Source of the DNA: an uncultured Pseudokineococcus sp.
GTDB taxonomy: Bacteria > Actinomycetota > Actinomycetes > Actinomycetales > Quadrisphaeraceae
Direction: 5' to 3'
Length of the DNA stretch: 64,000 bases
Assembly (NCBI RefSeq): GCF_947499845.1
Contig: NZ_CANMPM010000008.1
Span: forward strand, 109,852-173,851
The notes below the pieces were generated by a model, which saw only the letters and a list, made by a program, of their open reading frames with translations, was not told the DNA's origin and did no database searches. Both the position numbers and the translations under genes were made by a program. Positions 24,506 to 34,335 of this stretch are shown here, one piece after another (positions within the stretch are counted from its first letter, which is position 1; the number at the start of each line of letters is the position of its first letter).

Positions 24506-24511
24506 CCCGCG

Positions 24512-27500
24512 ATGACCACGGCCGAGGCCACCGGGCCTGACGAGAGCACCGGGTCCGAGGAGAGCACCGGCGCCCCCACGTCGCCACGGGGCGTCTACCC
24601 GCTCGCGTCCGCGGGGCGCACCGGCGCGGGGGGCGGGGTGCCGGCGTCGCCGTCGCTGCCCGACCTCGAGCGGCGCGTGCTCGGCTACTGGGCCGAGGAC
24701 GGCACCTTCCGCGCCAGCGTCGACCAGCGGCCGGCGGGCGAGGACGGCGCCAACGAGTACGTCTTCTACGACGGGCCCCCCTTCGCCAACGGCCTGCCGC
24801 ACTACGGCCACCTGCTCACGGGGTACGTCAAGGACGTCGTCCCCCGCTACCAGACGATGCGCGGGCGCCGGGTCGAGCGCCGCTTCGGCTGGGACTGCCA
24901 CGGGCTGCCCGCCGAGCTCGAGGCCGAGCGGCAGCTCGGCATCGGCGGCAAGCGCGACGTCCTCGAGATGGGCATCGAGGTCTTCAACGAGGCGTGCCGC
25001 TCGAGCGTCCTGCGCTACACCGACGAGTGGCAGGAGTACGTCACCCGCCAGGCCCGCTGGGTCGACTTCGACCACGACTACAAGACCCTGGACCTCTCGT
25101 ACATGGAGAGCGTCATGTGGGCCTTCAAGACGCTCCACGACAAGGGCCTCGTCTACGAGGGCCAGCGCGTGCTGCCGTACTGCTGGCGCGACGAGACGCC
25201 GCTGTCGAACCACGAGCTGCGGATGGACGACGACGTCTACCAGCAGCGGCAGGACCCGGCGGTGACCGTCTGGTTCGGCCTCGAGACCGGCGAGCGCCTG
25301 CTCGCCTGGACCACGACGCCGTGGACGCTGCCGAGCAACCTCGCCGTCGCCGTCGGGCCCGACGTCGACTACGTCGTCGTCGAGGCCGGCCCGGGGGCGG
25401 CCGATGGCGGCGCGGGGGAGCGGTACGTGCTCGCGGAGGCGCGGCTGGCCTCCTACGCCGAGGCCCTCGACCTCGGGGACGACCCGGCCGCGCGCGTCGT
25501 CCAGCGGCTGCGCGGCACCGACCTCGTCGGCCGCCGCTACGCGCCGCTGTTCGACTACCTGGCCGACGCGGACGTCTTCGGCACGGAGCGCGCGTTCGTC
25601 GTCGTCCCCAGCGACCACGTGACGACCGAGGACGGCACCGGCGTGGTGCACATGGCGCCCGCGTACGGCGAGGACGACCAGCGGGTCTGCGCCGAGCACG
25701 GCATCCCGGTCGTCCTCACGGTCGACGACCGCGCGCGCTTCACCTCGGTGGTGCCCGACTTCGAGGGCCAGCACGTCTTCGAGGCCAACACCCCCATCAC
25801 GCGCGCGCTGCGCGAGCGCGGCCGCGTCCTGCGCGCCGACTCCTACGTGCACTCCTACCCGCACTGCTGGCGCTGCCGGAACCCGCTGATCTACCGCGCC
25901 GTCTCGTCGTGGTTCGTCGAGGTGACGAAGGTCCGGGACCGGATGGTCGAGCTCAACCAGCAGATCGAGTGGGTGCCCGGCCACGTCAAGGACGGCCAGT
26001 TCGGCAAGTGGCTGCAGGGCGCCCGCGACTGGTCGATCAGCCGCAACCGCTTCTGGGGCAGCCCCCTCCCCGTGTGGGTCTCGGACGACCCGGCGCACCC
26101 GCGCACCGACGTCTACGGCTCCCTCGACGAGCTGGAGCGCGACTTCGGCGTCCGCCCGACCGACCTGCACCGGCCCTTCGTCGACGAGCTGACCCGGCCG
26201 AACCCCGACGACCCGACGGGGCGCTCCACGATGCGCCGGGTGCCCGACGTCCTCGACGTCTGGTTCGACTCGGGCTCGATGCCCTTCGCGCAGGTCCACG
26301 CGCCGTTCGAGGACGGGGAGTGGTTCGACTCCCACTTCCCGGGCGACTTCGTCGTCGAGTACATCGGCCAGACGCGCGGCTGGTTCTACACGATGCACGT
26401 GCTGGCGACCGCGCTCTTCGACCGCCCGGCGTTCCGACGGGTGGTGAGCCACGGGATCGTCCTCGGCGACGACGGCCAGAAGATGTCGAAGAGCCTGCGC
26501 AACTACCCCGACGTCGGCGAGGTCTTCGCCCGCGACGGCTCCGACGCCATGCGCTGGTTCCTCATGGCCTCGCCGGTGCTGCGCGGGGGCAACCTCGTCG
26601 TCACCGAGGCGGGGATCCGCGAGGGCGTGCGCGCCGTGCTCCTGCCGCTGTGGAACGCGTGGTCCTTCCTCGCGCTCTACGCCGGCTCGGCCGACGGCGG
26701 GGCCGGGCGCGAGGCGCGCCTGGACGCCCCGGCCTCGGAGGACCTCCTCGACCGGTACGTCGTCGCCCGGACGGCGGCGCTCGTCGACGACGTCACCGCG
26801 GCGCTCGACGTCGTCGACGTCGCGGGCGCCTGCGAGGCGGTGCGCGAGTACGTCGACGTCCTCACCAACTGGTACGTGCGCCGCTCGCGGGCGCGCTTCT
26901 GGGGCGAGGACCCGGCGGCCATGGACACCCTGGCGCGGGTGCTCGAGGTCGTCTGCCGGGTGGCCGCGCCGCTGCTGCCGCTGACGACGGAGGAGGTCTG
27001 GCGGGGCCTCACCGGCGGGCGCAGCGTGCACCTGGAGGACTGGCCCGTCCCGGGCCCGCGCGAGGAGGGGGGCCACGGCCTGGCGCACGACCCCGACCTC
27101 GTGGCGGCGATGGACCGCGTGCGCGCGGTCTGCTCCGCGGCGTCGTCGCTGCGCAAGGCGCACGGGCTGCGCACGCGCCTCCCGCTCGCGCGCCTCGAGG
27201 TGGTCGTCGACGACCCGGCGTCGCTCGAGCCCTTCGCCGACGTCGTCCGCGACGAGGTCAACGTGCGGGAGGTCGTGCTGCGCAGCACGGCCGACGCGGG
27301 CGGCGGCGTCGTCGAGCGCGTCGTCGTCAACGCGCGGGCCGCCGGCCCGCGGCTCGGGAAGCAGGTGCAGGTGGCGCTGCGCGCCGCCAAGGCCGGCGAC
27401 GTGGAGGTCGGCGACGACGGGTCCGTCGTCGCCGGCGGCATCGCCCTGCAGGAGGGGGAGTACGAGGTGCAGCGGGTCGTGGGGCAGCAGGCCGCCGGCA

Positions 27501-27886
27501 CGGCGGCCCAGGTGCTGCCCGGCCGGGCGGGCTGGGTCGTGCTGGCGACGGAGGTGACGCCGGAGCTCGCCGCCGAGGGCGTGGCGCGCGACGTCGTCCG
27601 GCTCGTGCAGCAGGCGCGGCGCGACGCCGGTCTCGCCGTCGGCACCCGCATCCGGCTGACGGTGGTCGGGGACGAGCCGGTCTGGGAGGCGGTCATGGCC
27701 CACCAGGGGCTGGTCATGGGGGAGGTGCTCGCCGACAGCGTCGGCGCCGTCACCTTCGACGCGGCGCGCGACCTCGGGGGCGCCGCCGGCGACCTCGCGG
27801 ACGCGGCCGCGGACCCGGCGGGGGGCGTGAGCGACGGCACCGCCGGCGACGGCGCCCGCGTGCGCGTCCGGGTGGAGGCCCGGTGA
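24512..27886 (+). CDS. ileS: Isoleucine--tRNA ligase (eukaryote-like IleRS2 type)
   Basis: This 1124-residue class I synthetase charges tRNA-Ile. Its HIGH-type motif is [16 protein letters not shown] (near residue 95) and KMSKS is in [12 protein letters not shown] (near 657). The editing domain with [11 protein letters not shown] and the zinc-region [21 protein letters not shown] are present. The sequence closely follows mycobacterial IleRS, which belongs to the eukaryote-like class; many IleRS2 enzymes resist mupirocin. The N-terminus carries an extra ~45-residue low-complexity tail (STGSEESTG) before the conserved [21 protein letters not shown] 24512 follows AGGAGG under T-box control. Its stop overlaps the folC start (GTGA), giving translational coupling. 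Confidence 0.97.
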   Translation: MTTAEATGPDESTGSEESTGAPTSPRGVYPLASAGRTGAGGGVPASPSLPDLERRVLGYWAEDGTFRASVDQRPAGEDGANEYVFYDGPPFANGLPHYGHLLTGYVKDVVPRYQTMRGRRVERRFGWDCHGLPAELEAERQLGIGGKRDVLEMGIEVFNEACRSSVLRYTDEWQEYVTRQARWVDFDHDYKTLDLSYMESVMWAFKTLHDKGLVYEGQRVLPYCWRDETPLSNHELRMDDDVYQQRQDPAVTVWFGLETGERLLAWTTTPWTLPSNLAVAVGPDVDYVVVEAGPGAADGGAGERYVLAEARLASYAEALDLGDDPAARVVQRLRGTDLVGRRYAPLFDYLADADVFGTERAFVVVPSDHVTTEDGTGVVHMAPAYGEDDQRVCAEHGIPVVLTVDDRARFTSVVPDFEGQHVFEANTPITRALRERGRVLRADSYVHSYPHCWRCRNPLIYRAVSSWFVEVTKVRDRMVELNQQIEWVPGHVKDGQFGKWLQGARDWSISRNRFWGSPLPVWVSDDPAHPRTDVYGSLDELERDFGVRPTDLHRPFVDELTRPNPDDPTGRSTMRRVPDVLDVWFDSGSMPFAQVHAPFEDGEWFDSHFPGDFVVEYIGQTRGWFYTMHVLATALFDRPAFRRVVSHGIVLGDDGQKMSKSLRNYPDVGEVFARDGSDAMRWFLMASPVLRGGNLVVTEAGIREGVRAVLLPLWNAWSFLALYAGSADGGAGREARLDAPASEDLLDRYVVARTAALVDDVTAALDVVDVAGACEAVREYVDVLTNWYVRRSRARFWGEDPAAMDTLARVLEVVCRVAAPLLPLTTEEVWRGLTGGRSVHLEDWPVPGPREEGGHGLAHDPDLVAAMDRVRAVCSAASSLRKAHGLRTRLPLARLEVVVDDPASLEPFADVVRDEVNVREVVLRSTADAGGGVVERVVVNARAAGPRLGKQVQVALRAAKAGDVEVGDDGSVVAGGIALQEGEYEVQRVVGQQAAGTAAQVLPGRAGWVVLATEVTPELAAEGVARDVVRLVQQARRDAGLAVGTRIRLTVVGDEPVWEAVMAHQGLVMGEVLADSVGAVTFDAARDLGGAAGDLADAAADPAGGVSDGTAGDGARVRVRVEAR

Positions 27887-29454
27887 GCGCCGGGGGCGGC
27901 CCCGGCCGCACGCCCGCGGAGCGGCTGCGCGCCGCGCACGCCGAGCTGCTCTCCCGCACGCCCGAGAACGCGGTGCAGCCGCGGCTCGACCCGGTGCGCC
28001 GGGCGCTGGAGCTCCTCGGCGACCCGCACCGGGCCTACCCGGTGGTGCACGTCGGCGGCACGAACGGCAAGACCTCGACCGCGCGCATCGCCGAGCGGCT
28101 GCTGCGCGAGCACGACCTGCGCACCGGGCGCTTCACCAGCCCGCACCTGCACAGCGTCACCGAGCGGATCAGCGTCGACGGCCTGCCCCTGGCCGACGAC
28201 GCCTTCGCCGACCTCCACGAGGACGTCGCCCCCTACCTCGCCCTCGTCGACGGCGAGCTGCGGACGGCGGGCGAGGTGCCGCTCACGTACTTCGAGGCGC
28301 TCGCCGTCATGGCCTTCGCCGCCTTCGCCGAGGCGCCGGTCGACGTCGCCGTCGTCGAGGTCGGGCTGGGCGGGACGTGGGACGCGACGAACGTCGTCGA
28401 GTCGGCGGTGCAGGTCATCACGCCGATCTCGCTGGACCACACCGAGCTGCTCGGGCCGACGGTCGAGGACATCGCCCGCGAGAAGGCGGGCATCCTGCGC
28501 CGGGACGCCATCGCCGTGGTCGGCCTGCAGCCCGACGGCGTCGACGAGGTGCTCGGCGAGCGGGCGGCGGAGCTGCGCACGCGGGTGGTGCGGGAGGACC
28601 ATCACTTCGCCCTCGCCGGGCGCTCGGTGGCCGTCGGCGGCCAGCTCATCGCCGTGCAGGGCCTGGCGGCGCGCTACGAGGACGTCTTCCTGCCGCTGCA
28701 CGGCGCGCACCAGGCCCACAACGCCGCGGTCGCGGTCGTGGCCGTCGAGGCCCTGCTCGGCGGGGGCGAGCGCGCGCTCGACGGGGCCGTGCTGGAGACG
28801 GCCCTCGGTGACGTGGCCTCGCCCGGGCGGCTGGAGGTCCTGAGGCCCTCGCCGCTCGTCGTCGCCGACGCCGCCCACAACCCGGCCGGCGTCGCGACGC
28901 TCGTCGACGCGCTCGAGGAGGCCTTCGCCGTCCGCCACGGCGTCGGCGTCGTCGGGGTGCTCGAGGGCAAGGACGCCGAGGGGATCCTCGCGCTCCTGGA
29001 GCCGGCGCTCGAGGAGGTCGTCGTCACGCGCTCCTCCTCGCCGCGCGCCGTGGACGTCGAGGTCCTCGCCGGCATCGCTCGCGACGTCTTCGGCGAGGAC
29101 CGCGTGCACGTCGCCGAGCGGCTCGACCAGGCCATCGCGACCGCCGTCGACCTCGCCGACGTCGGCGGCGGCGGGTCCGGCGGGGTCCTCGTCACGGGGT
29201 CGGTCACGGTGGCCGCCGAGGCGCGCCAGCTCCTGGGGGCGGCCGCCGTCGACGCGCCGGGGCGCTCGCGCGGCGCCGGGCCCGCGGCGGGCGGCGAGGA
29301 CGAGGGCGACGGTGGGCCCGGGGACGAGCGCGAGCCGCTCGACATCCTCGGCTACCCGCTGGACCTCGACGGCGACGAGGCCGCGGGGCGGCTCGGCGTC
29401 GACCCCGACCCCAAGGACGACCCGGGCGACGGACCGCTCGGCGGGGCGCGGTGA
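27883..29454 (+). CDS. folC: Bifunctional folylpolyglutamate synthase/dihydrofolate synthase
   Basis: The 523-residue Mur-ligase-family enzyme adds glutamates to folates. The P-loop is [14 protein letters not shown] (near residue 56), followed by [15 protein letters not shown], then [37 protein letters not shown] (Mg/ATP region) and DAAHNPAGV in the C-terminal domain. The enzyme core ends near residue 455. A Gly/Asp-rich tail follows (about 65 residues, with [25 protein letters not shown]), longer than in most homologues. GTG 27883 overlaps the ileS stop, so folC is translated with ileS, a different partner from the valS-folC pair of many actinobacteria. Its stop in turn overlaps the next start. 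Confidence 0.95.
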   Translation: MSAGGGPGRTPAERLRAAHAELLSRTPENAVQPRLDPVRRALELLGDPHRAYPVVHVGGTNGKTSTARIAERLLREHDLRTGRFTSPHLHSVTERISVDGLPLADDAFADLHEDVAPYLALVDGELRTAGEVPLTYFEALAVMAFAAFAEAPVDVAVVEVGLGGTWDATNVVESAVQVITPISLDHTELLGPTVEDIAREKAGILRRDAIAVVGLQPDGVDEVLGERAAELRTRVVREDHHFALAGRSVAVGGQLIAVQGLAARYEDVFLPLHGAHQAHNAAVAVVAVEALLGGGERALDGAVLETALGDVASPGRLEVLRPSPLVVADAAHNPAGVATLVDALEEAFAVRHGVGVVGVLEGKDAEGILALLEPALEEVVVTRSSSPRAVDVEVLAGIARDVFGEDRVHVAERLDQAIATAVDLADVGGGGSGGVLVTGSVTVAAEARQLLGAAAVDAPGRSRGAGPAAGGEDEGDGGPGDEREPLDILGYPLDLDGDEAAGRLGVDPDPKDDPGDGPLGGAR

Positions 29455-29843
29455 CCGCCCGCCTCGCCGCCTCGGTGCTCGTCCTCGAGGCGTTCCTCGT
29501 CTTCTTCGCCGTCCTCGCCGCCTCGCAGCTCTCGGACGCCCCGGCCGGCCTCGTCTGGGGCGGCGGCCTCGGGCTGGCCGTCGTGCTGCTGCTGGCGTCC
29601 GGGCTCGTGCGGCGGCCGTGGGGCATCGCGCTCGGGTGGGTGCTGCAGGCGGTCGTCGTCCTCGGCGGCCTCGTCCTGCCGGCGATGTTCGCCCTCGGGG
29701 CCCTCTTCGCCGTCGTCTGGTTCGCCATGATCCGCCTCGGCCGGAAGGTGGAGCGCGACCGCGCCGCGTTCGTCGAGCGCTGGGGGCACCCCGACACGTG
29801 GGACGACGGCCAGCCGCCGGCCGGGGCCCCCACGCGGGGCTGA
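29451..29843 (+). CDS. DUF4233 membrane protein
   Basis: This 130-residue protein has about four membrane segments ([76 protein letters not shown]) and a soluble tail ending [14 protein letters not shown]. The pattern and its place directly after folC match the DUF4233 family of actinobacteria, whose role is unknown. GTG 29451 overlaps the folC stop (GTGA). It is the last gene of the ileS-folC operon; the 239-base gap to ndk contains a copy of the dispersed repeat. Confidence 0.85.
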   Translation: MTARLAASVLVLEAFLVFFAVLAASQLSDAPAGLVWGGGLGLAVVLLLASGLVRRPWGIALGWVLQAVVVLGGLVLPAMFALGALFAVVWFAMIRLGRKVERDRAAFVERWGHPDTWDDGQPPAGAPTRG

Positions 29844-29873
29844 GCGGCGCCCGCGGGTCCAGGGGCGCGCCGG

Positions 29874-29942
29874 GTCGAGCCGGCCCCCCGCCGCCCACGT
29901 CACCTCGGGCGTCGCCGCAGGGCCCGTCCGACCTGGCGACGG
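29874..29942 (-). repeat. Dispersed ~70-bp repeat, inverted copy of the unit near 3.6 kb
   Basis: Read on the minus strand this begins CGCCAGGTCGGACGGGCC and continues through CTGCGGCGACGCCCGAGG, TGACGTGGGCGGCGGGGGGC. It matches the unit at 3594-3660 at most positions and the second unit's TGACGTGG variant even better. It lies between the DUF4233 gene and ndk, outside any gene. Confidence 0.7.
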
Positions 29943-30005
29943 CCGTCCGCCGTCGTCGACGTCCCGCGCCCGACGGCGACGACGAGGGCGGGCCGGGGGC
30001 GGTCG

Positions 30006-30011
30006 CTAGGC
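30006..30011 (+). promoter_or_regulatory. Candidate -10 box (TAGGCT) for ndk
   Basis: TAGGCT lies 72 bases before the ndk start and fits the TANNNT form. No -35 is recognisable in the GC-rich sequence upstream. Confidence 0.35.
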
Positions 30012-30082
30012 TCCGCGGCGGCCCGGCGTCCGCCGCGGCCGCCGCCGCGCCGGGCGACCGGCCGACGACCGGAGGACCACCC

Positions 30083-30532
30083 ATGGCCGACCAGCAGCAG
30101 ACCCCCGAGGACCAGCCGGAGCGCACGCTCGTGCTCGTCAAGCCCGACGGCGTCGCGCGCGGTCTCGTCGGGGAGGTGCTGCGCCGGGTGGAGGCCAAGG
30201 GCTACCGCCTCGTGGCGCTCGACCTGCGCACGCCCGCGCGCGAGGTCCTCGCCCAGCACTACGCCGAGCACGAGGGCAAGCCCTTCTACGAGCCGCTGGT
30301 CGCCTTCATGTCCTCCGGGCCGGTGGCGGCGGTCGTCGTCGAGGGGCAGCGCTGCGTCGAGGGCTTCCGCAGCCTCGCCGGCGCGACCGAGCCGACCGCG
30401 GCCGCGCCCGGCACCATCCGCGGCGACCTGGGGCGCGACTGGGGCCTCGCCGTCCAGCAGAACCTCGTGCACGGCTCGGACTCCCCGGAGTCGGCCGCCC
30501 GCGAGATCGCCCTCTGGTTCCCGGGCTCCTGA
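30083..30532 (+). CDS. ndk: Nucleoside-diphosphate kinase
   Basis: The 149-residue enzyme transfers the gamma-phosphate between nucleoside tri- and diphosphates through a phosphohistidine. The catalytic histidine is in [20 protein letters not shown] near the C-terminus, with nucleotide-binding [27 protein letters not shown] at the N-terminus and [10 protein letters not shown] before the active site. ATG 30083 follows GGAGG. It carries a short acidic N-terminal extension ([12 protein letters not shown]) compared with the usual start. Position after folC/DUF4233 and before the radical SAM gene is the normal actinobacterial order. Confidence 0.97.
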   Translation: MADQQQTPEDQPERTLVLVKPDGVARGLVGEVLRRVEAKGYRLVALDLRTPAREVLAQHYAEHEGKPFYEPLVAFMSSGPVAAVVVEGQRCVEGFRSLAGATEPTAAAPGTIRGDLGRDWGLAVQQNLVHGSDSPESAAREIALWFPGS

Positions 30533-30541
30533 GGCCCCGGT

Positions 30542-30584
30542 GACGGGCGGCCGCGGGCCCGACGGGCCGGGCGGCCGCCCCGTC
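30542..30584 (+). terminator. Hairpin downstream of ndk
   Basis: GACGGGCGGCCGC (30542-30554) pairs with GCGGCCGCCCCGTC (30571-30584) with one bulged base, and the loop contains further complementarity. It lies 9 bases past the ndk stop. Confidence 0.6.
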
Positions 30585-30632
30585 GCGGGGTAGCCTTCCC
30601 GGGTCCACCGCCCCCGCCCGCCGGGAGTCCGC

Positions 30633-32741
30633 ATGCCCCCCGCCGACACCACGGCCGACGACGACACGACGCCCCACGGCCCCACGGCCGACGGCAGCGC
30701 GGCGCCCGGCGCCCCGGCGCTGCCCGAGGCGCTCGACGCGGCGGCGGCGCGCACGGCCCGCGACGGCCGCTCGGTGCTGCACCGCCTCGAGGCGCTGCTG
30801 CCGCGCGTCAGCAAGCCCGTCCAGTACGTCGGCGGCGAGCTCAACGCCACCACGAAGGAGTGGGACTGCGCCGGCCCCGCCACGGTGCGCTGGGCCCTCA
30901 TGTACCCCGACGCCTACGAGGTCGGCGTGCCCAACCAGGGCGTCATGATCCTCTACGAGGTGCTCAACGAGCGGGTCGACGCCCTGGCCGAGCGCACCTA
31001 CGCGGTGTGGCCGGACCTCGAGGCGCTCATGCGCGAGCACGGCGTCCCGCAGTTCACCGTGGACGGGCACCGCCCGGTGGGCGACTTCGACCTCCTGGGC
31101 GTCTCCTTCGCCACGGAGCTCGGGTACACCAACCTGCTGACGGCGCTCGACCTCGCCGGCGTGCCCCTGCGCAGCGCCGAGCGCACCGAGGAGCACCCGC
31201 TCGTCGTCGCGGGCGGCCACGCCGCCTTCAACCCCGAGCCGGTCGCCGACTTCCTCGACGCCGTCGTGCTCGGCGACGGCGAGCAGGCCGTCCTCGCCGT
31301 CACCGACCTCGTGCGCGCCTTCAAGGAGGAGGGCTCGCCGGGCGGCCGGGAGGAGCTGCTGCTGCGCCTCGCGCGCTCCGGCGTCGTCTACGTGCCGCGC
31401 TTCTACGACGTCGCCTACGGCGACGACGGGGCCCTGGCGTCCGTCGCGCCGAACCGGGACGGCGTGCCGTGGCGCGTCGTCAAGCACACCGTCATGGACC
31501 TCGACGCCTGGCCGTACCCCAAGCAGCCGCTCGTGCCGCTGGCCGAGAGCGTCCACGAGCGCATGAGCGTGGAGATCTTCCGCGGGTGCACGCGCGGCTG
31601 CCGGTTCTGCCAGGCCGGGATGATCACGCGGCCGGTGCGCGAGCGCTCCGCCGAGGGCATCGGCGCCATGGTGCAGAAGGGCCTCGAGGCCACCGGCTTC
31701 GAGGAGGTCGGGCTGCTGTCCCTGTCCTCGGCGGACCACAGCGAGATCGCCGAGGTCACCAAGGGCCTCGCCGACCGCTACGAGGGCACCGAGACGGGCC
31801 TGTCCCTGCCGAGCACCCGCGTCGACGCCTTCAACATCGAGCTCGCCAACGAGCTCTCGCGGAACGGGCGCCGCTCCGGGCTGACCTTCGCCCCCGAGGG
31901 CGGCAGCGAGCGCCTGCGCCGCGTCATCAACAAGATGGTGAGCGAGGAGGACCTCATCGCCACCGTCGCCACGGCCTTCGCCAACGGCTGGCGGCAGGTG
32001 AAGCTCTACTTCATGTGCGGCCTCCCCACGGAGACCGACGAGGACGTCCTCCAGATCGCCGAGATGGCCAAGCGGGTCATCGCGACGGGCCGCCAGGTCT
32101 CCGGGCGCAGCGACATCCGCTGCACCGTGTCCATCGGCGGCTTCGTGCCCAAGCCGCACACCCCCTTCCAGTGGGCGCCCCAGCTCTCGCACGAGGAGAC
32201 CGACGCCCGGCTGGCCAAGCTGCGCGACGCGATCCGCTCCGACCGGCGCTACGGCCGGGCCATCGGCTTCCGGTACCACGACGGCAAGCCCGGCGTCGTG
32301 GAGGGCTTGCTGTCCCGGGGCGACCGGCGGCTGGCCGACGTCGTCGAGGCGGTGTGGCGCGACGGCGGCCGCTTCGACGGCTGGAGCGAGCACTTCTCCT
32401 ACGAGCGCTGGGAGCGGGTGGCCCAGCGCGTCCTCGCCGCCCACGGCCTCGACGTCGACTGGTACACGACCCGTGAGCGCGACCTGGACGAGGTGCTGCC
32501 GTGGGACCACCTGGACTCCGGCCTGGACAAGGACTGGCTCTGGGAGGACTGGCAGGAGGCCCTGTCGGGGGTCGAGGTCGACGACTGCCGCTGGACCCCG
32601 TGCTTCGACTGCGGCGTCTGCCCGACGACGGACACGAGCATCCAGGTCGGCCCCTCCGGCCGGCCGATGCTGCCCCTGAGCGTCGTGCGGGCCTCCGGGG
32701 TCCTCGAGGGCGCCGGCACCAGCGCGGGGGGCACCCCCTGA
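30633..32741 (+). CDS. B12-binding-domain radical SAM protein, TIGR03960 family
   Basis: The 702-residue protein has an N-terminal cobalamin-binding-like fold (MYPDAYEVGVPNQGVMILYEVLNE, ... VSFATELGYTNLLTALDLAGVPL). A radical SAM core follows with the CxxxCxxC cluster in FRGCTRGCRFCQAGM (Cys near 319, 323, 326) and the SPSTRVDAFN/TFAPEGGSERLRRVINK segments. A C-terminal CFDCGVC cysteine group may bind a second metal site. Members of this family occur in actinobacteria and others next to a TIGR03936/DUF2344 gene, as here two genes downstream; the modified substrate is unknown to me. ATG 30633 has GGGAG upstream and TAGCCT at 30591-30596 as a likely -10. Confidence 0.92.
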   Translation: MPPADTTADDDTTPHGPTADGSAAPGAPALPEALDAAAARTARDGRSVLHRLEALLPRVSKPVQYVGGELNATTKEWDCAGPATVRWALMYPDAYEVGVPNQGVMILYEVLNERVDALAERTYAVWPDLEALMREHGVPQFTVDGHRPVGDFDLLGVSFATELGYTNLLTALDLAGVPLRSAERTEEHPLVVAGGHAAFNPEPVADFLDAVVLGDGEQAVLAVTDLVRAFKEEGSPGGREELLLRLARSGVVYVPRFYDVAYGDDGALASVAPNRDGVPWRVVKHTVMDLDAWPYPKQPLVPLAESVHERMSVEIFRGCTRGCRFCQAGMITRPVRERSAEGIGAMVQKGLEATGFEEVGLLSLSSADHSEIAEVTKGLADRYEGTETGLSLPSTRVDAFNIELANELSRNGRRSGLTFAPEGGSERLRRVINKMVSEEDLIATVATAFANGWRQVKLYFMCGLPTETDEDVLQIAEMAKRVIATGRQVSGRSDIRCTVSIGGFVPKPHTPFQWAPQLSHEETDARLAKLRDAIRSDRRYGRAIGFRYHDGKPGVVEGLLSRGDRRLADVVEAVWRDGGRFDGWSEHFSYERWERVAQRVLAAHGLDVDWYTTRERDLDEVLPWDHLDSGLDKDWLWEDWQEALSGVEVDDCRWTPCFDCGVCPTTDTSIQVGPSGRPMLPLSVVRASGVLEGAGTSAGGTP

Positions 32742-32746
32742 GCGCG

Positions 32747-33310
32747 GTGCGCATCCGCCCGGCCGTGCTCGAGGCGGCCGGTGACGTGGCGGCGCTGGCG
32801 CTGCTGCGCCGCGCGGCCGCCTCCGAGGCCGGGCCCGTGCCCGCCGACGACGACTTCGGCCGCCGCTTCACCGCGTGGGTCCGGGCGCAGGCGCACCAGC
32901 GCACCTTCTGGCTCGCGGAGTCGCGGGGCGGCGGGGAGCGGCCCGCCGGCATGCGCCTGCCGGTGGGCATGGTGGGCCTCACGCGCTACGAGCGGCCGCC
33001 GCGCCCGGGCGAGCCGGTGACGACGGCGTGGGGCTACCTCGGCGCGCTGTTCGTGCTGCCCGACCACCGGGAGGGCGGCACCGGGGGAGCGCTCGTCGAG
33101 GCCGCGCTGGCGCACGCGCGCGACACCGGCCTCGTCCGCGTCGTGCTGTCGCCGGGCGGCACCCGCGCCGCGCCCCTCTACAAGCGGCTCGGCTTCCGCA
33201 CGGCCAAGGAGCTGCTCGTGCACCCCCTCGAGCGCGACGTCCCGGAGGACGACGAGCCCGCGGGCCTCGACGACCTCGTCCACCCGCTGGACCTCCACCC
33301 GCTCGACTGA
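32747..33310 (+). CDS. GNAT-family N-acetyltransferase
   Basis: The 187-residue protein has the acetyl-CoA-binding pattern of GNAT enzymes: strand 4 ends in GALFVLPDHREGGTGGALVEAALAHARDTG (the R/Q-x-x-G-x-G/A-like loop is EGGTGG), and a late GTRAAPLYKRLGFRTAKELL motif is characteristic of motif B. GTG 32747 is chosen, 5 bases after the radical SAM stop; it has no strong ribosome site, so translation may be coupled. The start could be slightly different. The acceptor substrate is unknown. It is inserted between the two radical SAM-associated genes. Confidence 0.8.
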   Translation: MRIRPAVLEAAGDVAALALLRRAAASEAGPVPADDDFGRRFTAWVRAQAHQRTFWLAESRGGGERPAGMRLPVGMVGLTRYERPPRPGEPVTTAWGYLGALFVLPDHREGGTGGALVEAALAHARDTGLVRVVLSPGGTRAAPLYKRLGFRTAKELLVHPLERDVPEDDEPAGLDDLVHPLDLHPLD

Positions 33311-33389
33311 CGTCGCGCCGGGCGCCGGCGCCGACCGCCGTCCCGCAGGCCCCGACGCCCCGACGCCCCGACGCACCCCTGGAGCACCC

Positions 33390-34199
33390 GTGGCCAGCCG
33401 CACCCCCGAGGGACCGCCTCCGCCCCCCGCCGTCCAGCGGCTGCGCCTGCGCTACGCCCGTCGGGAGCGCCTGCGCTTCTCCAGCCACCGCGACTTCCAG
33501 CGCGCGCTGGAACGGGCCCTGCGCCGCGCCGAGGTGCCCATGGCGTACTCGGCGGGCTTCTCCCCGCACCCCAAGGTCTCCTACGCGGGCGCGGCGCCCA
33601 CCGGCTCGGCCAGCGAGGCCGAGTACGTCGAGATCGCCGTGACGGCGCGCTGCGACCCCGAGCGGCTGCGCGCCGCCCTCGACGCGGCCCTGCCCCCCGG
33701 GCTCGACGTCCTCGAGGTCGTCGAGGTGCCGCTGCACGGGGCCACGCCGCTCGCGGACCTGCTCGAGGCCGGCGTGTGGGAGGTGGCGCTCCTCGGCGTG
33801 GGCGAGGCCGAGGCCCGGCGCGCCGTCGACGCCCTCCTCGCCGCCGGGTCGGCCGAGGTCGAGCGGGTGACGACCAAGGGGCGGCGGGTCCTCGACGTCC
33901 GCCCCGCCGTGCTGCGCCTCGACGTCGTCGACCCGGCGGCCGCCCGCTCGACGACCGGCCGGGCCCTCGCCGCGTCGTCGGCGGCGAGCGGGGAGCCCTG
34001 TGCGATACTCCACCTGGTCGTCCGGCACGCCGCACCTGCCGTCCGACCCGACGACGTCCTCACCGCGCTCCGCGGGGTGTCCGACCTCGCGCCGCCGGAA
34101 GCGCCTCGCGCGACCCGGCTGGCGCAGGGGCCGCTCCTGGAGGGCGCGGCGGCCGTGGCGGATCCACTGGCCGCCGAGCGAGGTGCCGTCGGCGTCTGA
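33390..34199 (+). CDS. TIGR03936 (DUF2344) radical SAM-associated protein
   Basis: The 269-residue protein begins its conserved part with QRLRLRYARRERLRFSSHRDFQRALERALRRAEVPMAYSAGFSPHPKVSYAGAAPTGSASEAEYVEIAV. The F-S-x-H-D and GF-x-P-HP motifs are hallmarks of DUF2344. In some organisms this domain is fused to the TIGR03960 radical SAM protein; here it is a separate gene nearby, suggesting a shared complex. GTG 33390 starts it, with GGAGC upstream. It leads directly towards the RNase E/G gene, as in other actinobacteria, but the function remains undefined. Confidence 0.9.
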   Translation: MASRTPEGPPPPPAVQRLRLRYARRERLRFSSHRDFQRALERALRRAEVPMAYSAGFSPHPKVSYAGAAPTGSASEAEYVEIAVTARCDPERLRAALDAALPPGLDVLEVVEVPLHGATPLADLLEAGVWEVALLGVGEAEARRAVDALLAAGSAEVERVTTKGRRVLDVRPAVLRLDVVDPAAARSTTGRALAASSAASGEPCAILHLVVRHAAPAVRPDDVLTALRGVSDLAPPEAPRATRLAQGPLLEGAAAVADPLAAERGAVGV

Positions 34200-34335
34200 G
34201 CCCCACCGCGCGCGCTCACCGGAGCCCGCTGCGCGGCCCGGACGCACCCCACGACTTCCGTCGCCCCCGGGCGACGACGAAAGGCCCGCGCGAGCTGGTG
34301 CGGCGCGACGCGCGGCCCAGAACGGGAGCGCCCCC

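Noticed and set aside
24060..24587. Minus-strand open frames across the ileS leader
   Set aside because: The region is explained by the T-box landmarks. The frames have no motif and cross the riboswitch and promoter.
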